From assembly GCA_022579005.1 (NCBI GenBank), contig MU401601.1:31762-95761 (forward strand): 64,000 nt of DNA. The letters are read 5' to 3'. The notes under the pieces are model-generated. The model did not search any database. It saw only the letters and a list, made by a program, of their open reading frames with translations, and was not told the DNA's origin. Positions within the stretch are counted from its first letter, which is position 1; every line of letters begins with the position of its first letter. Below, piece after piece: positions 36,026 to 46,715 of this stretch. The DNA is from Poronia punctata. Lineage: Eukaryota > Ascomycota > Sordariomycetes > Xylariales > Xylariaceae. The position numbers and the translations under genes are program-made.

Positions 36026-36700
36026 TTTGGCGATGCAGGGACAGACAGGAAAAGAGGGTATGGGGAAACCGAAACTAGGGAGCAGGGAAGCAGGGGGGCC
36101 AAGTGTATAGAGAATGACAACGACGAGGTCGTTCCAATTTGATCTAATTGAAGGGTTTAGATACTACCCTACCCGAGGTGACGGGAATTGTTATTCGGGT
36201 CGGCCGTGTCGTCCCGACCAGCATCGAGCCGGCCCCGCTGCGGACGGCAGACCGGGGACTTTACCTTTGCGTCACGGGCCTGTACGTGAATGCACATATT
36301 CAAGGACAGCTGCCCAAGGTGGTAAGACCGAGGAAGACCATGTACCGAAGTAGCAGTGACCCGACGGACGCCGCTGCCCCACCCACGCTGCATCGGTACA
36401 TTATGTATGCAGGTACATTTTTTTTGGGTAGGTGGGGTCAGGGAAATCCAGGGTACATGCCTATTCTATTCTTGCATGCGGACATGCGGGACATGCGGAC
36501 ATAGGCCCTTTTCCTTTTTCTCTTTTTTCTCGTCTTGCTGCTCGTGTTATATCATCTCGTCGCCTCATACTTTCCTTGAGTCGCTTACTCGTACTTAGAC
36601 CAGCTTCAGACAAAAACAAACCCAGGTCATCTTTTCCTCCCTCATCACCTGAGTCTGACAAGTTGTTTCCGAGTCGATCTTCGACTCGCCTTGTGTCAAG
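36026..36700. promoter_or_regulatory. Bidirectional promoter between P450 B and P450 C
   Basis: This 675-bp space lies between the two start codons of head-to-head P450 genes. It contains three copies of CATGCGG (about 36,475-36,500), a CT-rich tract at 36,508-36,560 and an AflR-type palindrome just before the P450 C start. Co-regulation of the pair is expected. Confidence 0.5.
36674..36684. promoter_or_regulatory. Candidate AflR-type binding site (TCGN5CGA)
   Basis: TCGATCTTCGA matches the TCG(N5)CGA consensus of AflR-type Zn2Cys6 regulators and lies inside a longer palindrome (GAGTCGA-TCT-TCGACTC). The cluster encodes an AflR-like protein at 51.5-53.1 kb. The site is only 16 bp from the P450 C start codon, close for an activator site, and a chance match is possible. 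Confidence 0.3.
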
Positions 36701-38546
36701 ATGGATTTCAACGATTTGAAATACACTGCTCTTGATTATATCAACCAGTTCGAGCCACCTGCGCCAGTCCTACGAGCTGTCGCCATGTTGCCGACGGCCT
36801 TTGCGCTTGGCCTCGCCTATCTCGTGGTTCGAACCGTGTACCGCCTGTACTTCCATCCCCTCTCTCACATCCCCGGCCCCAAGATAGCGGCTGTCAGCCA
36901 TTTGTACGAGTTATACCACGATGCGATACGCGGTGGCATGTACATCTGGGAGGTGGAGAAGATGCACAAGAAATATGGTTGGTACTCCCGGTCCATGTCC
37001 ACTGTCTCTGTCGTCCTAATTTGCGCCATGCTAACCGACCATGTTTCACAGGCCCTGTAGTACGGATAAATCCCCGCGAGGTGCACATCAAGGATCCTCA
37101 CTTCTATGACGAGGTGTACGCGCCTGCATCGCGCAAGCGCGAGAAGGACGGCGCTTTCGTGGGCGTCTTTGGTTTCCCGCTATCCATGATCGCTACCGTC
37201 GGCCACGAGCACCACCGCATAAGACGCTCCCTGCTCAACGCCTTCTTTAGCAAGAAACAGGTCCAGGCTCTGGCCGGGTCAGTCCTGGCCGAGCAGGAGA
37301 ACAAGCTGATTGCGCGCCTGACGGAGGCTCACAACGAGGGAAGAACTGTGCGCCTCGATGACGCCTACGCCGCCCTGACTGCCGACACCATCTCACAGTA
37401 CTCGTGGGGCCGCAGCTCCGGCTTCCTCGACGACCCATCCTTCAAGAACGACATCCGCGCCGCCCTCGACGAGATCTCGCAGTACGTCCACATTGCCCGC
37501 TTCTTTCCCATCATGACGACCATCACGCGCGCATTGCCCCGACCGATCTTGCGCTGGCTGCGACCTGCTGCCACGGCCGTGCTGGACATGCAGGACATGG
37601 TCACGCAGTCGAGCGAGGAGAAGCAAGTGGTTGGTAGCCGCGGCACCGTGTTCGACGCCCTGCGCGACCCGAGCGTCTCACCCGAAGAGCGGTCCAAGGC
37701 CCGCATCGAGGAGGAAGGCCTGATCCTGGTCGTTGCTGGTACCGAAACCACGGCGCGCACACTGACCATTGCGTCCTATCACCTGTTCGGCAACCGGCCA
37801 CTACTGTTACGCCTGCGCGAAGAGCTCTGCACAATAATGCCCAGGCCCGATACCGAAGTCACATGGTCCCAACTCGAGCAACTGCCATTACTAGTGAGTA
37901 TCCCCCATCCTTGCCTGTCCAGCAATTCTCTGCATTCGTGGATATACATATTCACGACGGCTGGTCCTTGTAGAACGGTGTAGTCAACGAGTCGATCCGT
38001 CTCTCGTTCGGCCCCATCTTCCGCTCCACAAGAGTTGCCCCGACCGAGTCATTGGTATACAAGAAGACAGTGATCCCGCCCAAGGTACGTCATCTCTTTT
38101 TCCGCGTCAAGCGGATTCCTCTTCGTGATGCCTTACTAACGTGCCTTCCGCGACAGACGCCCATTAGCATGTCTACTTACTTTGTCCATATGGACGAGGA
38201 AATTTTCCCTGAGCCTGCGAGCTTCAAGCCCGAACGCTGGATCGAGTCCCAGGGTCAACATTTGACCAAGTTCATTACTGCGTTTGGCAAGGGAAGCAGA
38301 AATTGTCTCGGCATGAAGTGAGTGCATATATCGCCCTCCAAGATTTGCGCGCGCGACTAATCGTCTTCTAGCCTGGCGTATGCCGAATTGTACTTGACAC
38401 TGGCGGCCATGATCCGTCGGTTCGAAATCGAGCTGGTCGACGCCGGCCCGCATAGCATCCGCATCGAGCGCGAGATGGGTATCGGCCAGCCTATAAAGGG
38501 AGACTTTATAGTGCAGGCTAAGATCAAGAAGATCATTACAGAGTAA
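36701..38546 (+). CDS. Cytochrome P450 C (paralog of P450 B)
   Basis: Five exons (36701-36977, 37052-37893, 37974-38084, 38157-38317, 38372-38546) encode 521 residues. It has a hydrophobic anchor at residues 24-45, hinge [11 protein letters not shown]-helix VAGTETTA, ExxR (NESIRLS) and heme loop [11 protein letters not shown] with Cys460. Exon lengths 277/842/111/161/175 mirror P450 B (199/851/111/167/175), and the splice phases are identical, which shows descent from one duplicated gene. The two proteins share segments such as YFHPL, KMHKKYG/RLHKKYG and [19 protein letters not shown]. It is probably a second tailoring oxygenase of the same pathway, acting at a different carbon or on a later intermediate. 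Confidence 0.9.
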
Positions 38547-39176
38547 AATAATGCACGTTTTGTTGTTTCAATACCTTTGAGTTAAATACCCCACCATTTA
38601 CTTGTACCCAATCAATCATGCGGGTGACTAGAGAAAAACTGAAATGGGCGAGAGGCGGCGTACATACCACGACCACCACCATCATGATGAAATGTCCATA
38701 AACAATATAGAATTTTTAACTTTATAGTCTGAATTATTCGTGGTCATTTTATTGGTGATTCTTTGAAAGATTTTTGTGGTTGAGGGGATTGAGGTGGCTG
38801 TACACGTAGAAATATTTGCAAGAGGTTTGGCCCTTGGGGGTTTCGTCCTTCATTCTCGTTGCTCCAATTTATTATTTCACCCCTCGGTTAGTAAGTATGT
38901 GGGTCTAGACTACTTGATCTAACCAACTTTAAGCTAGTATGTACTACGCTTTTACTTGTACGAGAAATATTCTTACCTGAACCCCTGAGATGCTATTTCG
39001 TTGAATAATTGTGTGTACTAGTAATAAGGAGGTGGAAAGTAATGCCGGAATGTCCAGCCGCGTTTTGTTTCTTGGTTCTTGGTTCTTCTTTTTTCTTTTT
39101 TGTCTTGATGCTTGAGCTTATAGTTATAAATGTCTGATTGTAAGTTTCGCGCCATTACAAGTTTGTGGACTGAGTA
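38547..39176. other. Intergenic downstream of P450 C
   Basis: 3' flank of P450 C running up to the TA that borders the inserted element. No gene or repeat seen. Confidence 0.4.
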
Positions 39177-40142
39177 CAGTCGTTTTCAATCGAAGTGTCG
39201 GTGGAGCCACACCGCGCTAAATCGCAGTGTACCGTTTTTTCCAACCACCTCACTTTTTCCAATTTCCAACCTTTACACCACCTTTCTAGCCAAAAAGGTC
39301 GTTTTGAAGCCATCTCCATTCTTCAGAACACTATAACTACTTGTTTTCAAAGGCTGTATTATTTTAAAGCCATCAATGTGCTTTTTCCGGTACAAATAAG
39401 GTTACTAACGCGTATTGCACCTGTTTTTAACCAATGCAATTAACCCTACGTCATAGCCTCGCAAACCTGCGAAGAGACCAGTCAACCTACTGACCTGCGA
39501 AGAGACCAGTCAACCTACTGACCTGCGAAGAGACCTGCGAATAGACCTGCGAAAAGACCAGTCAACCTACCTACTTGCAAAAGGACCTGCGAATAGACCT
39601 GCCAACCTACCTACTTGCGAATAGACCTGCCAACCTACCTACTTGCGAATAGACTTGCGAAAAGACCTGCGAAAAGACCTGCGAAAAGACCAGTCAACCT
39701 ACCTACTTGCAAAAGGACCTGCAAATAGACCTGCCAACCTACCTACTTGCGAATAGACCTGCGAAAAGACCAGCCAACCTACCTACTTGCAAAAAGACCT
39801 GCGAATAGACCAGCCAACCTACCTACTTGCGAATAGACCTGCGAATAGACCAGCCAACCTACCTACTTGCAAAAAGACCTGCGAATAGACCTGCGAAAAG
39901 ACCTGCCAACCTACCTACTTGCAAATAGCTCAACCTATTGACTTGCAAATGACCTTATATATAGCCAAGCTAAAATATACGCCTTATTTTATCTAGGGAC
40001 ATGTTTATAATTAGAAAAGTCACATTTTTGGGCAGAAGGGTGGTGTAAAGGTTGGAAATTGGAAAAAGTGAGGTGAATGAAAAACGGTACACTGCGATTT
40101 AGCGCGGTGTGGCTCCACCGACACTTCGATTGAAAACGACTC
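39177..40142. mobile_element. Non-autonomous Tc1/mariner-like element (MITE) with 120-bp TIRs
   Basis: The first 120 bp (39177-39296) and the last 120 bp (40023-40142) are near-perfect inverted repeats, starting CAGTCGTTTTCAATCGAAG on the left and GAGTCGTTTTCAATCGAAG on the right. Both outer edges are flanked by TA (39175-39176, 40143-40144), the target duplication of Tc1/mariner elements. The 966-bp element has no transposase frame. Its middle (about 39,460-39,950) is a minisatellite built from variants of a 12-mer like GCGAATAGACCT plus CAACCTACCTACTT. It lies inside the terpenoid cluster between P450 C and the DFR-like gene and disrupts no frame. Confidence 0.85.
39464..39950. repeat. Minisatellite inside the MITE
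   Basis: Imperfect tandem array of two interleaved modules: GACCTGCGAATA/AAAA (12 bp) repeated one to three times, and CCAACCTACCTACTTGC as spacer. Higher-order units of about 40-75 bp repeat across roughly 490 bp. Array length probably varies among isolates. Confidence 0.85.
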
Positions 40143-40348
40143 TATTCACATCCAAACAGTCTAATTTAGCCCTACGGTTTAATATATAGTACCGAGTTTT
40201 AAGTAACCACCCAGTCCTCGCCAGTCCCGTAATTATAGTTAGACTAAAACAGCAGGGAAAGACCATGTAATTAAGTGCTTACGAGTAGGTAGGTAGGTAG
40301 GTTAACAGTTATTTTAGTGTCTGAGCTACCCTACCGGGCCGTCCCGCT

Positions 40349-41654
40349 TTACGCGGACGCCTTCCCGGAATCTTCCAACCACCGCAACCCCTCGACAGCA
40401 TCAGCTATCGACTCCTCAAGAGAGGTCCATCCTGGCCTTCCGAGCTCCTTCAAGATCCGCTCGGCCTCGGCCCGCGGCTCGATCTCATTCGGGTCCTCAC
40501 CACCGGAAAAGTCGGCGGGTATGCGCGCCAATTTGTCCGGGTCGTCGGCTAATAGCTTCCGGAGTATTCCCAGGATCATGTCCCAGTTGTAGCGCGATGC
40601 GAATCCGAATATTCGGCGGCCGCGCACGCTGTCGAGAATTGCGGCGGCTACGTGCAGACGGCCTATGTCTTGGACGTCGACGAAATATTCTGGGGAATTT
40701 GTTAGTTATGGTAGAGAGAATGAGGAGGGGAAAAAGGCGGGGGGGGGGGGGGGGTGCTTACGGCGGGGGACAAGACGGTGGTAATCTACTACCTGGCCTT
40801 GGTATAATAGCGCAACCATGCCGGCTGTGCTGGAGTACCCCTGGTTTACGGGATCTAGGGATTTGCCCAGGGTCATGTTTGGCAATACTAGAATTGATTA
40901 GCAAACGTCAGCAAAAAAGCGGATGCATTTTTCGGTGAAGAGAGTAAGTTGACAGAACTGACCCGTATTGACGACTATATCGGGTCGTCTCTCGGCGTTT
41001 TCCCGATAATATTTCCAAATAGCCTGCTCGGCCAACGTCTTACTAGCCGAGTACACGGCATGCGACCTCTCCGGCGTATACGGCGGCGGGGCCCAGGCTT
41101 CGACCACGGCCTGTTCATTGTAAGTCTCCTCGGTTACCACGATGCCCGGCTTGCCGGTCACGGCTAGCACGGCGGCACTACTCGATGAGCAGAAGACGAA
41201 TCGCTTCGTGCTGGGCTCGCTGTATGCCGCTTTGATTGCGTTTAGGGCAAAGTCCACGGCGCCGGGGATCACTTCGTTGGGATCGTGCGCTAGTGTCATT
41301 ATTGAGGCAGAGTGCACTACGGCTGATACGCCTGTTTTTTTTTGTCTCACGTGTTAGAAACATGGGTGGGGACGGGAACGGGACGGGACGGGACTTGCCT
41401 TTTACCGCCTCATCGAATGCGCCGGGGGCGGCCATGTCGCGTAGGGGAAATAGCTCGAATTGTCCCTTGCCATATTGCGAATCGAGTAGATTGGTCATCC
41501 AGACATTCTTGGCGGCATCCCGGACGGTGCCCCGGACCCGGAAGCCGCGTTCTAGGAATTGGTTGGCGATGTGTGAGCCGATGAGGCCGTTACATCCCGT
41601 TACGAGGACGGTGGACCCGGCCGGGATGGCTGAGTCTTTTGTGGCTGTGGCCAT
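40349..41654 (-). CDS. NAD(P)-dependent reductase, DFR/epimerase-like extended SDR
   Basis: Four exons (41654-41399, 41331-40963, 40887-40762, 40689-40349) encode 363 residues. The N-terminal Rossmann motif GCNGLIG (20-26) binds NAD(P), the active site is YSASK (Tyr179, Lys183), and the strand VSAVVHSAS is typical of dihydroflavonol-reductase-like extended SDRs. Fungal relatives reduce ketones or aldehydes of secondary metabolites. Intron 1 (41332-41398) uses a GC donor (AAAG|GCAAGT); the nearby GT alternative would put the next exon out of frame. Intron 3 contains a 16-G run. The gene is divergent from the SDR at 42410, sharing a 755-bp upstream region. The substrate is unknown; a role in carbonyl reduction of the terpenoid is inferred. 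Confidence 0.85.
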
Positions 41655-42409
41655 GATCTCGATCTGACAAGGATTGGGTTTGTGGCTGGAGAGAATATGT
41701 GAGGTAATACGGAAGCAGCCGCGCGCGAAGGGTGTTAAGTGGTCTGTCTGGTGTAACTAAGCCTTAGTTGGGTAGGGTAGGACTAAAAACAATGTAGGTA
41801 CAGTACAGTGAATGGTGCGGGGGCTCTAGGTTTATCTTGTGTTCATTATACCAGTAATTTGGTGTGTCGCGGGTGGGCGATGGCGGTATTACTACTTGCA
41901 GGTGACGGTTCCTTACTGGAAGGGTTGGTCCCCCGGTCGGCTGACTTCTACTTCGGTGGGATTCCCAACGGGTTTCACCAATTTCCAACGGGGTTCAAGA
42001 AATCGCGGCCGGCAAGTTCGTCTTGGCAAACCCCACCGAAAGAAGTCGATGGACGCCAGAGCAGGCTGTGAAGGTCGCATTCCCACGTGCTAATGGCGTA
42101 TTTTCACATGGATAGATGAAGTTTTTTCCTTCATTTATTCGGTCTAAAGACAAACCGGATTGGTAATCCAGCGAACAATCCCGAAACTACTTTTCGATGC
42201 GCGCCGCTCCCTGAGTCCTGACCAAGGAGTTTCGACCCCTCAGCGTTTTCCTAAAGCATATCTAGCCAAATACCCCCTACCCCTACGCCCCTTGAGAATT
42301 AACTTAGTCCTTTTTCTCATTTCCCAGCTTACTCTAGAACTAAAACTAAAATCCTTCATACAAGTTCTTTTGAGTCTAGTAATATCATATTTCAGTACTT
42401 TTGCCCAGC
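41655..42409. promoter_or_regulatory. Bidirectional promoter between DFR-like and SDR genes
   Basis: This 755-bp gap separates two divergent start codons. It has no supported frame. No complete TCGN5CGA site was found; TCGATGGACGC near 42,047 is one base short. Confidence 0.4.
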
Positions 42410-43561
42410 ATGCCCCGCACCGCCCCCTACGCCGAGCTATTCACGGACCCCAAGGGCCCTGGCGATATTCGCCCCACCGCGGCCAAGGTCATAGAGGACC
42501 AGGGCCTCGTCGACAGCCCCGACTGGAAAGGCAGAGTCGTTCTTATCACCGGCTGCTCGCCCGGAGGTGGCCTCGGACCCGAGACTGCCAAGGCCCTCCG
42601 TCTCACCGGCGCCGATATCTACATCACAAACCGAAACCTCGAGAGGGGCCAGCAGGTTGTCCAGGAGCTCTTGGCCGATGGAAAACAACGCGGAAAGGTC
42701 GAGGCCATCGAATTGGACCTGAGCTCGCTAAAGAGCATCCGTGCTGGCGCGCAGGACTTCCTCCAGAAGAGCGGAAACAAGCTCAACGTGTTGATCAACA
42801 ATGCCGGTAAGTACCCCTTTGTCTTGGCGCGTATGTGTTGGGCGCATATTTCTTTGCATTGCTAACCAAATGCTAGGTATCATGGCTCCTCCTCTAGGCA
42901 GGACCGAAGATGGATTTGAGCTGCAATTCGGCACAAACCATCTAGGTATGTTACCTCCAATCCTGTCTTCCAAGCAGGCCAGAGACTAACCATTTCTCTA
43001 GGCCACTTCTACCTCTTCAACCTAGTCAAGGACGCTCTCATCGCTTCGTCCACCCCCTCATTCAAGTCCCGTGTTGTCTCCGTGTCCTCGGGCGCGCACC
43101 GCAACACCCAAATCGACCTCGACGACCTCAACTGGGAGAAGCGCGAGTACCTCCCCCTCAAGGCCTACGGTCAATCCAAGTTGGCCAACGTACACTTCGC
43201 CAGCGAGGTCGACCGTCGGTACAAGGACCAGGGCATCCGCGCCAACGCGCTGCACCCCGGCGGCATCCTTACCCCGCTTGCCCGCTACCTCCCCTACGAA
43301 CGCGCCGAGGGTCTCAAGGAGATCCCCGAAGTCTACCGCTGGTTGATGGAGCCCCCGCAAGGTGCCGCCACGAGCACCTGGGCTGCCGTCGCCCGCGAGC
43401 TCGAGGACCGCGGAGCTCTCTATCTGGACGAGGTTGCCGAAGCTGAGGAGGTCGTGCCCGAGCCATACCATCTGCCTGGTTACGGCCCCCAGGCCTTCAA
43501 CCCCGAAGTGGAGAAGAAATTGTGGGAGGCTAGCTTGAAGCTAGTTGGTCTCTCGGAGTAA
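42410..43561 (+). CDS. Short-chain dehydrogenase/reductase (retinol-dehydrogenase-like)
   Basis: Three exons (42410-42806, 42877-42945, 43002-43561) give 341 residues. The classical SDR set is present: TGCSPGGGLG cofactor loop (47-56), NNAG, Ser184/Ser185 and YGQSK (Tyr211, Lys215), with the FELQFGTNHLGHF segment that marks the retinol dehydrogenase/WWOX-like branch. It likely interconverts an alcohol and a ketone or aldehyde on a lipophilic substrate using NAD(P)H. The ATG at 42410 is the first in frame. Introns are 70 and 56 nt with clear GTAAGT/GTATGT donors and CTAAC branch sites. The DFR-like reductase is divergent to it and the acyltransferase follows downstream. Confidence 0.9.
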
Positions 43562-44186
43562 AGAGCGCGGGGAGAAAGAAGAGCGGGTGACTACTCAGCC
43601 GGTTCCTGTTATGCATTCGTTGTATACGAAGCTTCGGTCGGATTGAGTTCTTTGCTGGTTTCGGAAGGTAGACACCACAAAGTAGACTAGAATATAGTGC
43701 TCACCCAATCAAAAGTTGTCTTTGTTATTTTCTCTGAGAGCTGAAAACGTGATGCATTAGCTTACTTGGCCCATGTAACTAGGATCTTTCGTATGTGTAC
43801 GTTCAAAGGTGACCCCGCAATGTTGCCACCTACGGCACCCCGGCACACACGGGTGTATTCACATGTCTCTCGTCCGACCAACACGACAGATCCAGAAAAA
43901 AAAAAAAAAGCCAAACCATTCCGCGTTACCTATGTGATTCAAGATGATTGACCCTCGTGTTCTATTTTTCTTGGACTCACATGCTAAGGAAAACCGATGC
44001 GTTAGCTGCAACGTCGACAGGGCCCGATCCTTCGAACCCTTACTTACAAACCTGGTCTATTACTGCATCCGGAATTGGTCCGGCTTGGAGTGCTTGGGCT
44101 TCCACAAAAAAAAACGACGAACATCTTTCGAAGCCTTGGTTTTAATTTTGAAAGAATAACCAACCGGCAATTGGAAGTCACTGCCT
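43562..44186. other. Intergenic upstream of the acyltransferase
   Basis: SDR 3' flank plus acyltransferase promoter. It includes the CGAAGCTTCG palindrome near 43,628 and poly-A tracts near 43,896. Short frames here are not supported. Confidence 0.4.
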
Positions 44187-45740
44187 ATGACCGCCACCAT
44201 GATGCCAACGGCCAGAAAGATGGGGTTCAAGACTTTGAGCACGTGGAACCAGATGGCGCCCCGTGTCTATACGGGCCACTGCTTCTGTTTCCCCTATCTC
44301 CCTAACGGCAATGCCCAGGCGCTGGAAAGCCATCTGCGCACCACTCTAGATGCCTTGGCCAGTCGGGTCCCGCTGCTTCGGCACGTCATCAAGCCTCACC
44401 CAGACCATCCGGACAAGATAGTTCTGGTCCCCAGCGGCGACGATGCCCCGGCCATCCCGCTCAAGGTCACGGACGAGCGCCGTTCTTTCGGCTGGACATA
44501 CCGCCAGCTTCAGAGCCGGAGCTTCCCGGCCCAAGCCTTTGTCGGGAACGCTTTTGAGCTTCCACCCTCGCTGCCCACTCCCGACCGCGGCGTCCCTCTC
44601 TTTGGCGTCGACGCGAAACTCATAGAAGGCGGCCTGCTGATAGTCAATCGCCTACATCACTCCGTTGCCGACGGCGTTGGCCGTACAGCCATCACCAATG
44701 CATTCGCTTCCCTGACGCGCGACCCGAGCGCACAAGTCCCGCCCATCGATATCGACGCTGATATATCCCCGGCTGCGGAACCAGATCTCCCGGCCGCAGA
44801 GCTAATGGCCCAGACTCCCGAGTACCGCCTTCTCGACGCGCCATACGGCCCTACTATCCCTTATCTCGGCCCGCCCGGCCCGCCCTTTGGTAGCATTCGC
44901 CGCACAGGCCGCACTTTCGTCGTGGCGCCCCACGCGCTAGCACAGCTCCGCCAGCAACTCACAGGCAATAGTGGCGCTAAGCCACCCTCGTCATTTACTA
45001 GTCTTGCTGCCTTGACATGGGCACACGCGACGAAAGCTCGTCTTTCTGCCATTGAGGGCTCGGCTGCTGCTACCGTCGATAGTAATACCAATACCGGCGC
45101 GGCGCAAAGCATAGCAGAGGACGGATCGGAGTACTGGGAGCAAGGAAAGGGCAAAGGCGAGACGGCGCGCATCGTCACTGTGGTCAATTGGCGCGGACGC
45201 GCCTTTAAAAACGTGCCTGAGTTGACGGCTACTGCTGGCAACGCCGTGGCTATCCCCGCCGCCGATGTTGCGCTAGGGACTGTGCTGGCTGCGGCTGGCC
45301 ATCACAAGGATGCGAACGGGTCTGGCATCGAGGCGCTCCGTGCTGTGGCGCAGGCCATCGAGGCGTCTGCGAGAACTGTTGATGATGGGTTTGTAGCGAC
45401 TAGGACGGCCCTAGCTCGTCGGATACATGATTTACGCTTTCTCGGGATTGAGGGGGATCCCAGAGAGGCCAAGGCGTTTGCTTTCAATACGTGGAGACAT
45501 TTGTATACGGAGACACCTGGTTGGGTATTGCCTGGTGTACCGCAGCAGGGGGATGATGGAGTGCAGCCGGATGCGGTCAGGAGGTCCCAAAAGGAGTGGG
45601 ATATGGGCTATGGCTTCATCTTACCTCAGAGAAAGGGCTTTGATGGATTGGAGGTGCTGGTGACGCTTGAGCCGGAGGCCATGGATGCTTTGGTGGCTGA
45701 TAAGTCGTGGAGGAGTTGGATGAAGGAGGTGATTGAATAG
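44187..45740 (+). CDS. BAHD/trichothecene-acetyltransferase-like acyltransferase
   Basis: A single exon encodes 517 residues, the usual size for fungal members. The catalytic HxxxD motif is intact as HHSVADG (His158, Asp162), and DMGYGF near residue 476 stands in place of the DFGWG structural motif. Family members move an acyl group (often acetyl) from CoA to a hydroxyl or amine in the cytosol. In this cluster it would esterify a hydroxyl made by a P450. The ATG at 44187 is the first after an in-frame stop at 44157. The N-terminus is slightly shorter than in some relatives, but the conserved NQMAPRVY segment is present. No intron is needed, unlike most neighbours. Confidence 0.88.
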   Translation: MTATMMPTARKMGFKTLSTWNQMAPRVYTGHCFCFPYLPNGNAQALESHLRTTLDALASRVPLLRHVIKPHPDHPDKIVLVPSGDDAPAIPLKVTDERRSFGWTYRQLQSRSFPAQAFVGNAFELPPSLPTPDRGVPLFGVDAKLIEGGLLIVNRLHHSVADGVGRTAITNAFASLTRDPSAQVPPIDIDADISPAAEPDLPAAELMAQTPEYRLLDAPYGPTIPYLGPPGPPFGSIRRTGRTFVVAPHALAQLRQQLTGNSGAKPPSSFTSLAALTWAHATKARLSAIEGSAAATVDSNTNTGAAQSIAEDGSEYWEQGKGKGETARIVTVVNWRGRAFKNVPELTATAGNAVAIPAADVALGTVLAAAGHHKDANGSGIEALRAVAQAIEASARTVDDGFVATRTALARRIHDLRFLGIEGDPREAKAFAFNTWRHLYTETPGWVLPGVPQQGDDGVQPDAVRRSQKEWDMGYGFILPQRKGFDGLEVLVTLEPEAMDALVADKSWRSWMKEVIE

Positions 45741-46715
45741 AATGTAATTATATCTGTCTTTTAGAATTATAGAAAGCGAGCGAAAGTAGTTCAATGCTAA
45801 GAGTGTCCTCTTTTATTTTCGTTCGGTTTGTGTCGTGTAAATGTGTCTTCGTTATCCTGCCGCCTTATCGTAGGTCAAGAGAATGTGCTTTGCTCCCTAC
45901 TATTGAAAGATGATTGAAGAGCGACAACAAGACATAATTGTCATATGTCAAGTCCCAACAGCTTTTTCATTTGCCATTGTTTGGACTACCTTAGGCAAAA
46001 CTCCAACCGGAACTTGCAACTGAGAAACGCGTAAATCAGACACGTCAATTCAACGCGTCATAACATACCATATCGCCCATTGAAGCAGTCTCAGCCATCG
46101 TGCAGCAATATACTTTTCGCAGGCAACAGTTTAGCAGTTAGACGTCTAGAACCGAAGTTCTGGTCGGTCAAGACGTCCTCTGGTCAGTGGTAAGTGAAGA
46201 GGTAAATACCTACCTTTTCCTTACAGCCTGACTCCCGACACTTGGTAGCTGCCAGCTGCATGCCCACAGCACAGCCTGCCCCGGTCCTGCCACGCGAAGC
46301 ACCACAAATTCTCAGCTGAAACATTGCACTAGCCAGCTCTACACGCTAAGCCCTAACGGGACAGGCTCGTATATCGTGAACGCCTTCCTCACAGTGAGCT
46401 GAGAATTTGCGGTGCCGTCACGCCACAGCTAAGAACGCACTTTCTTTGGACGCGCACCCCAATGACATTTGCCAATCATAATTGTATTGCCTACAGCGAC
46501 GCATTTCTACTCCAATAGTTGCAGACCCGCAAGTGCGATAGGCAAGGTGTCACATTCTCGCCCCTATTAGAATTGTCAACCAATAAGGATGATTAACCTT
46601 GGCCGACTAGCCAAGTGCTGTGAAGCAATTAAGAACTAACTAGTAACAACGTCTAAATACAATAAAAAAAAAACACCTGCGCCGCCAACAGCCTGTGGTT
46701 CTACAACCGCAAAAA
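45741..46715. other. Intergenic between convergent genes, with hairpin element
   Basis: Convergent 3' flanks of the acyltransferase and the FAD oxidase. The only structure recognised is a 19-bp inverted repeat near 46,300-46,415, listed separately. Confidence 0.5.
46299..46415. repeat. Small inverted-repeat (hairpin/MITE-like) element
   Basis: GCACCACAAATTCTCAGCT (46299-46317) pairs with AGCTGAGAATTTGCGGTGC (46397-46415), with 18 of 19 positions complementary, around a 79-nt loop. No clear target duplication is seen. It could be a tiny MITE or a structured 3' region. Confidence 0.5.
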
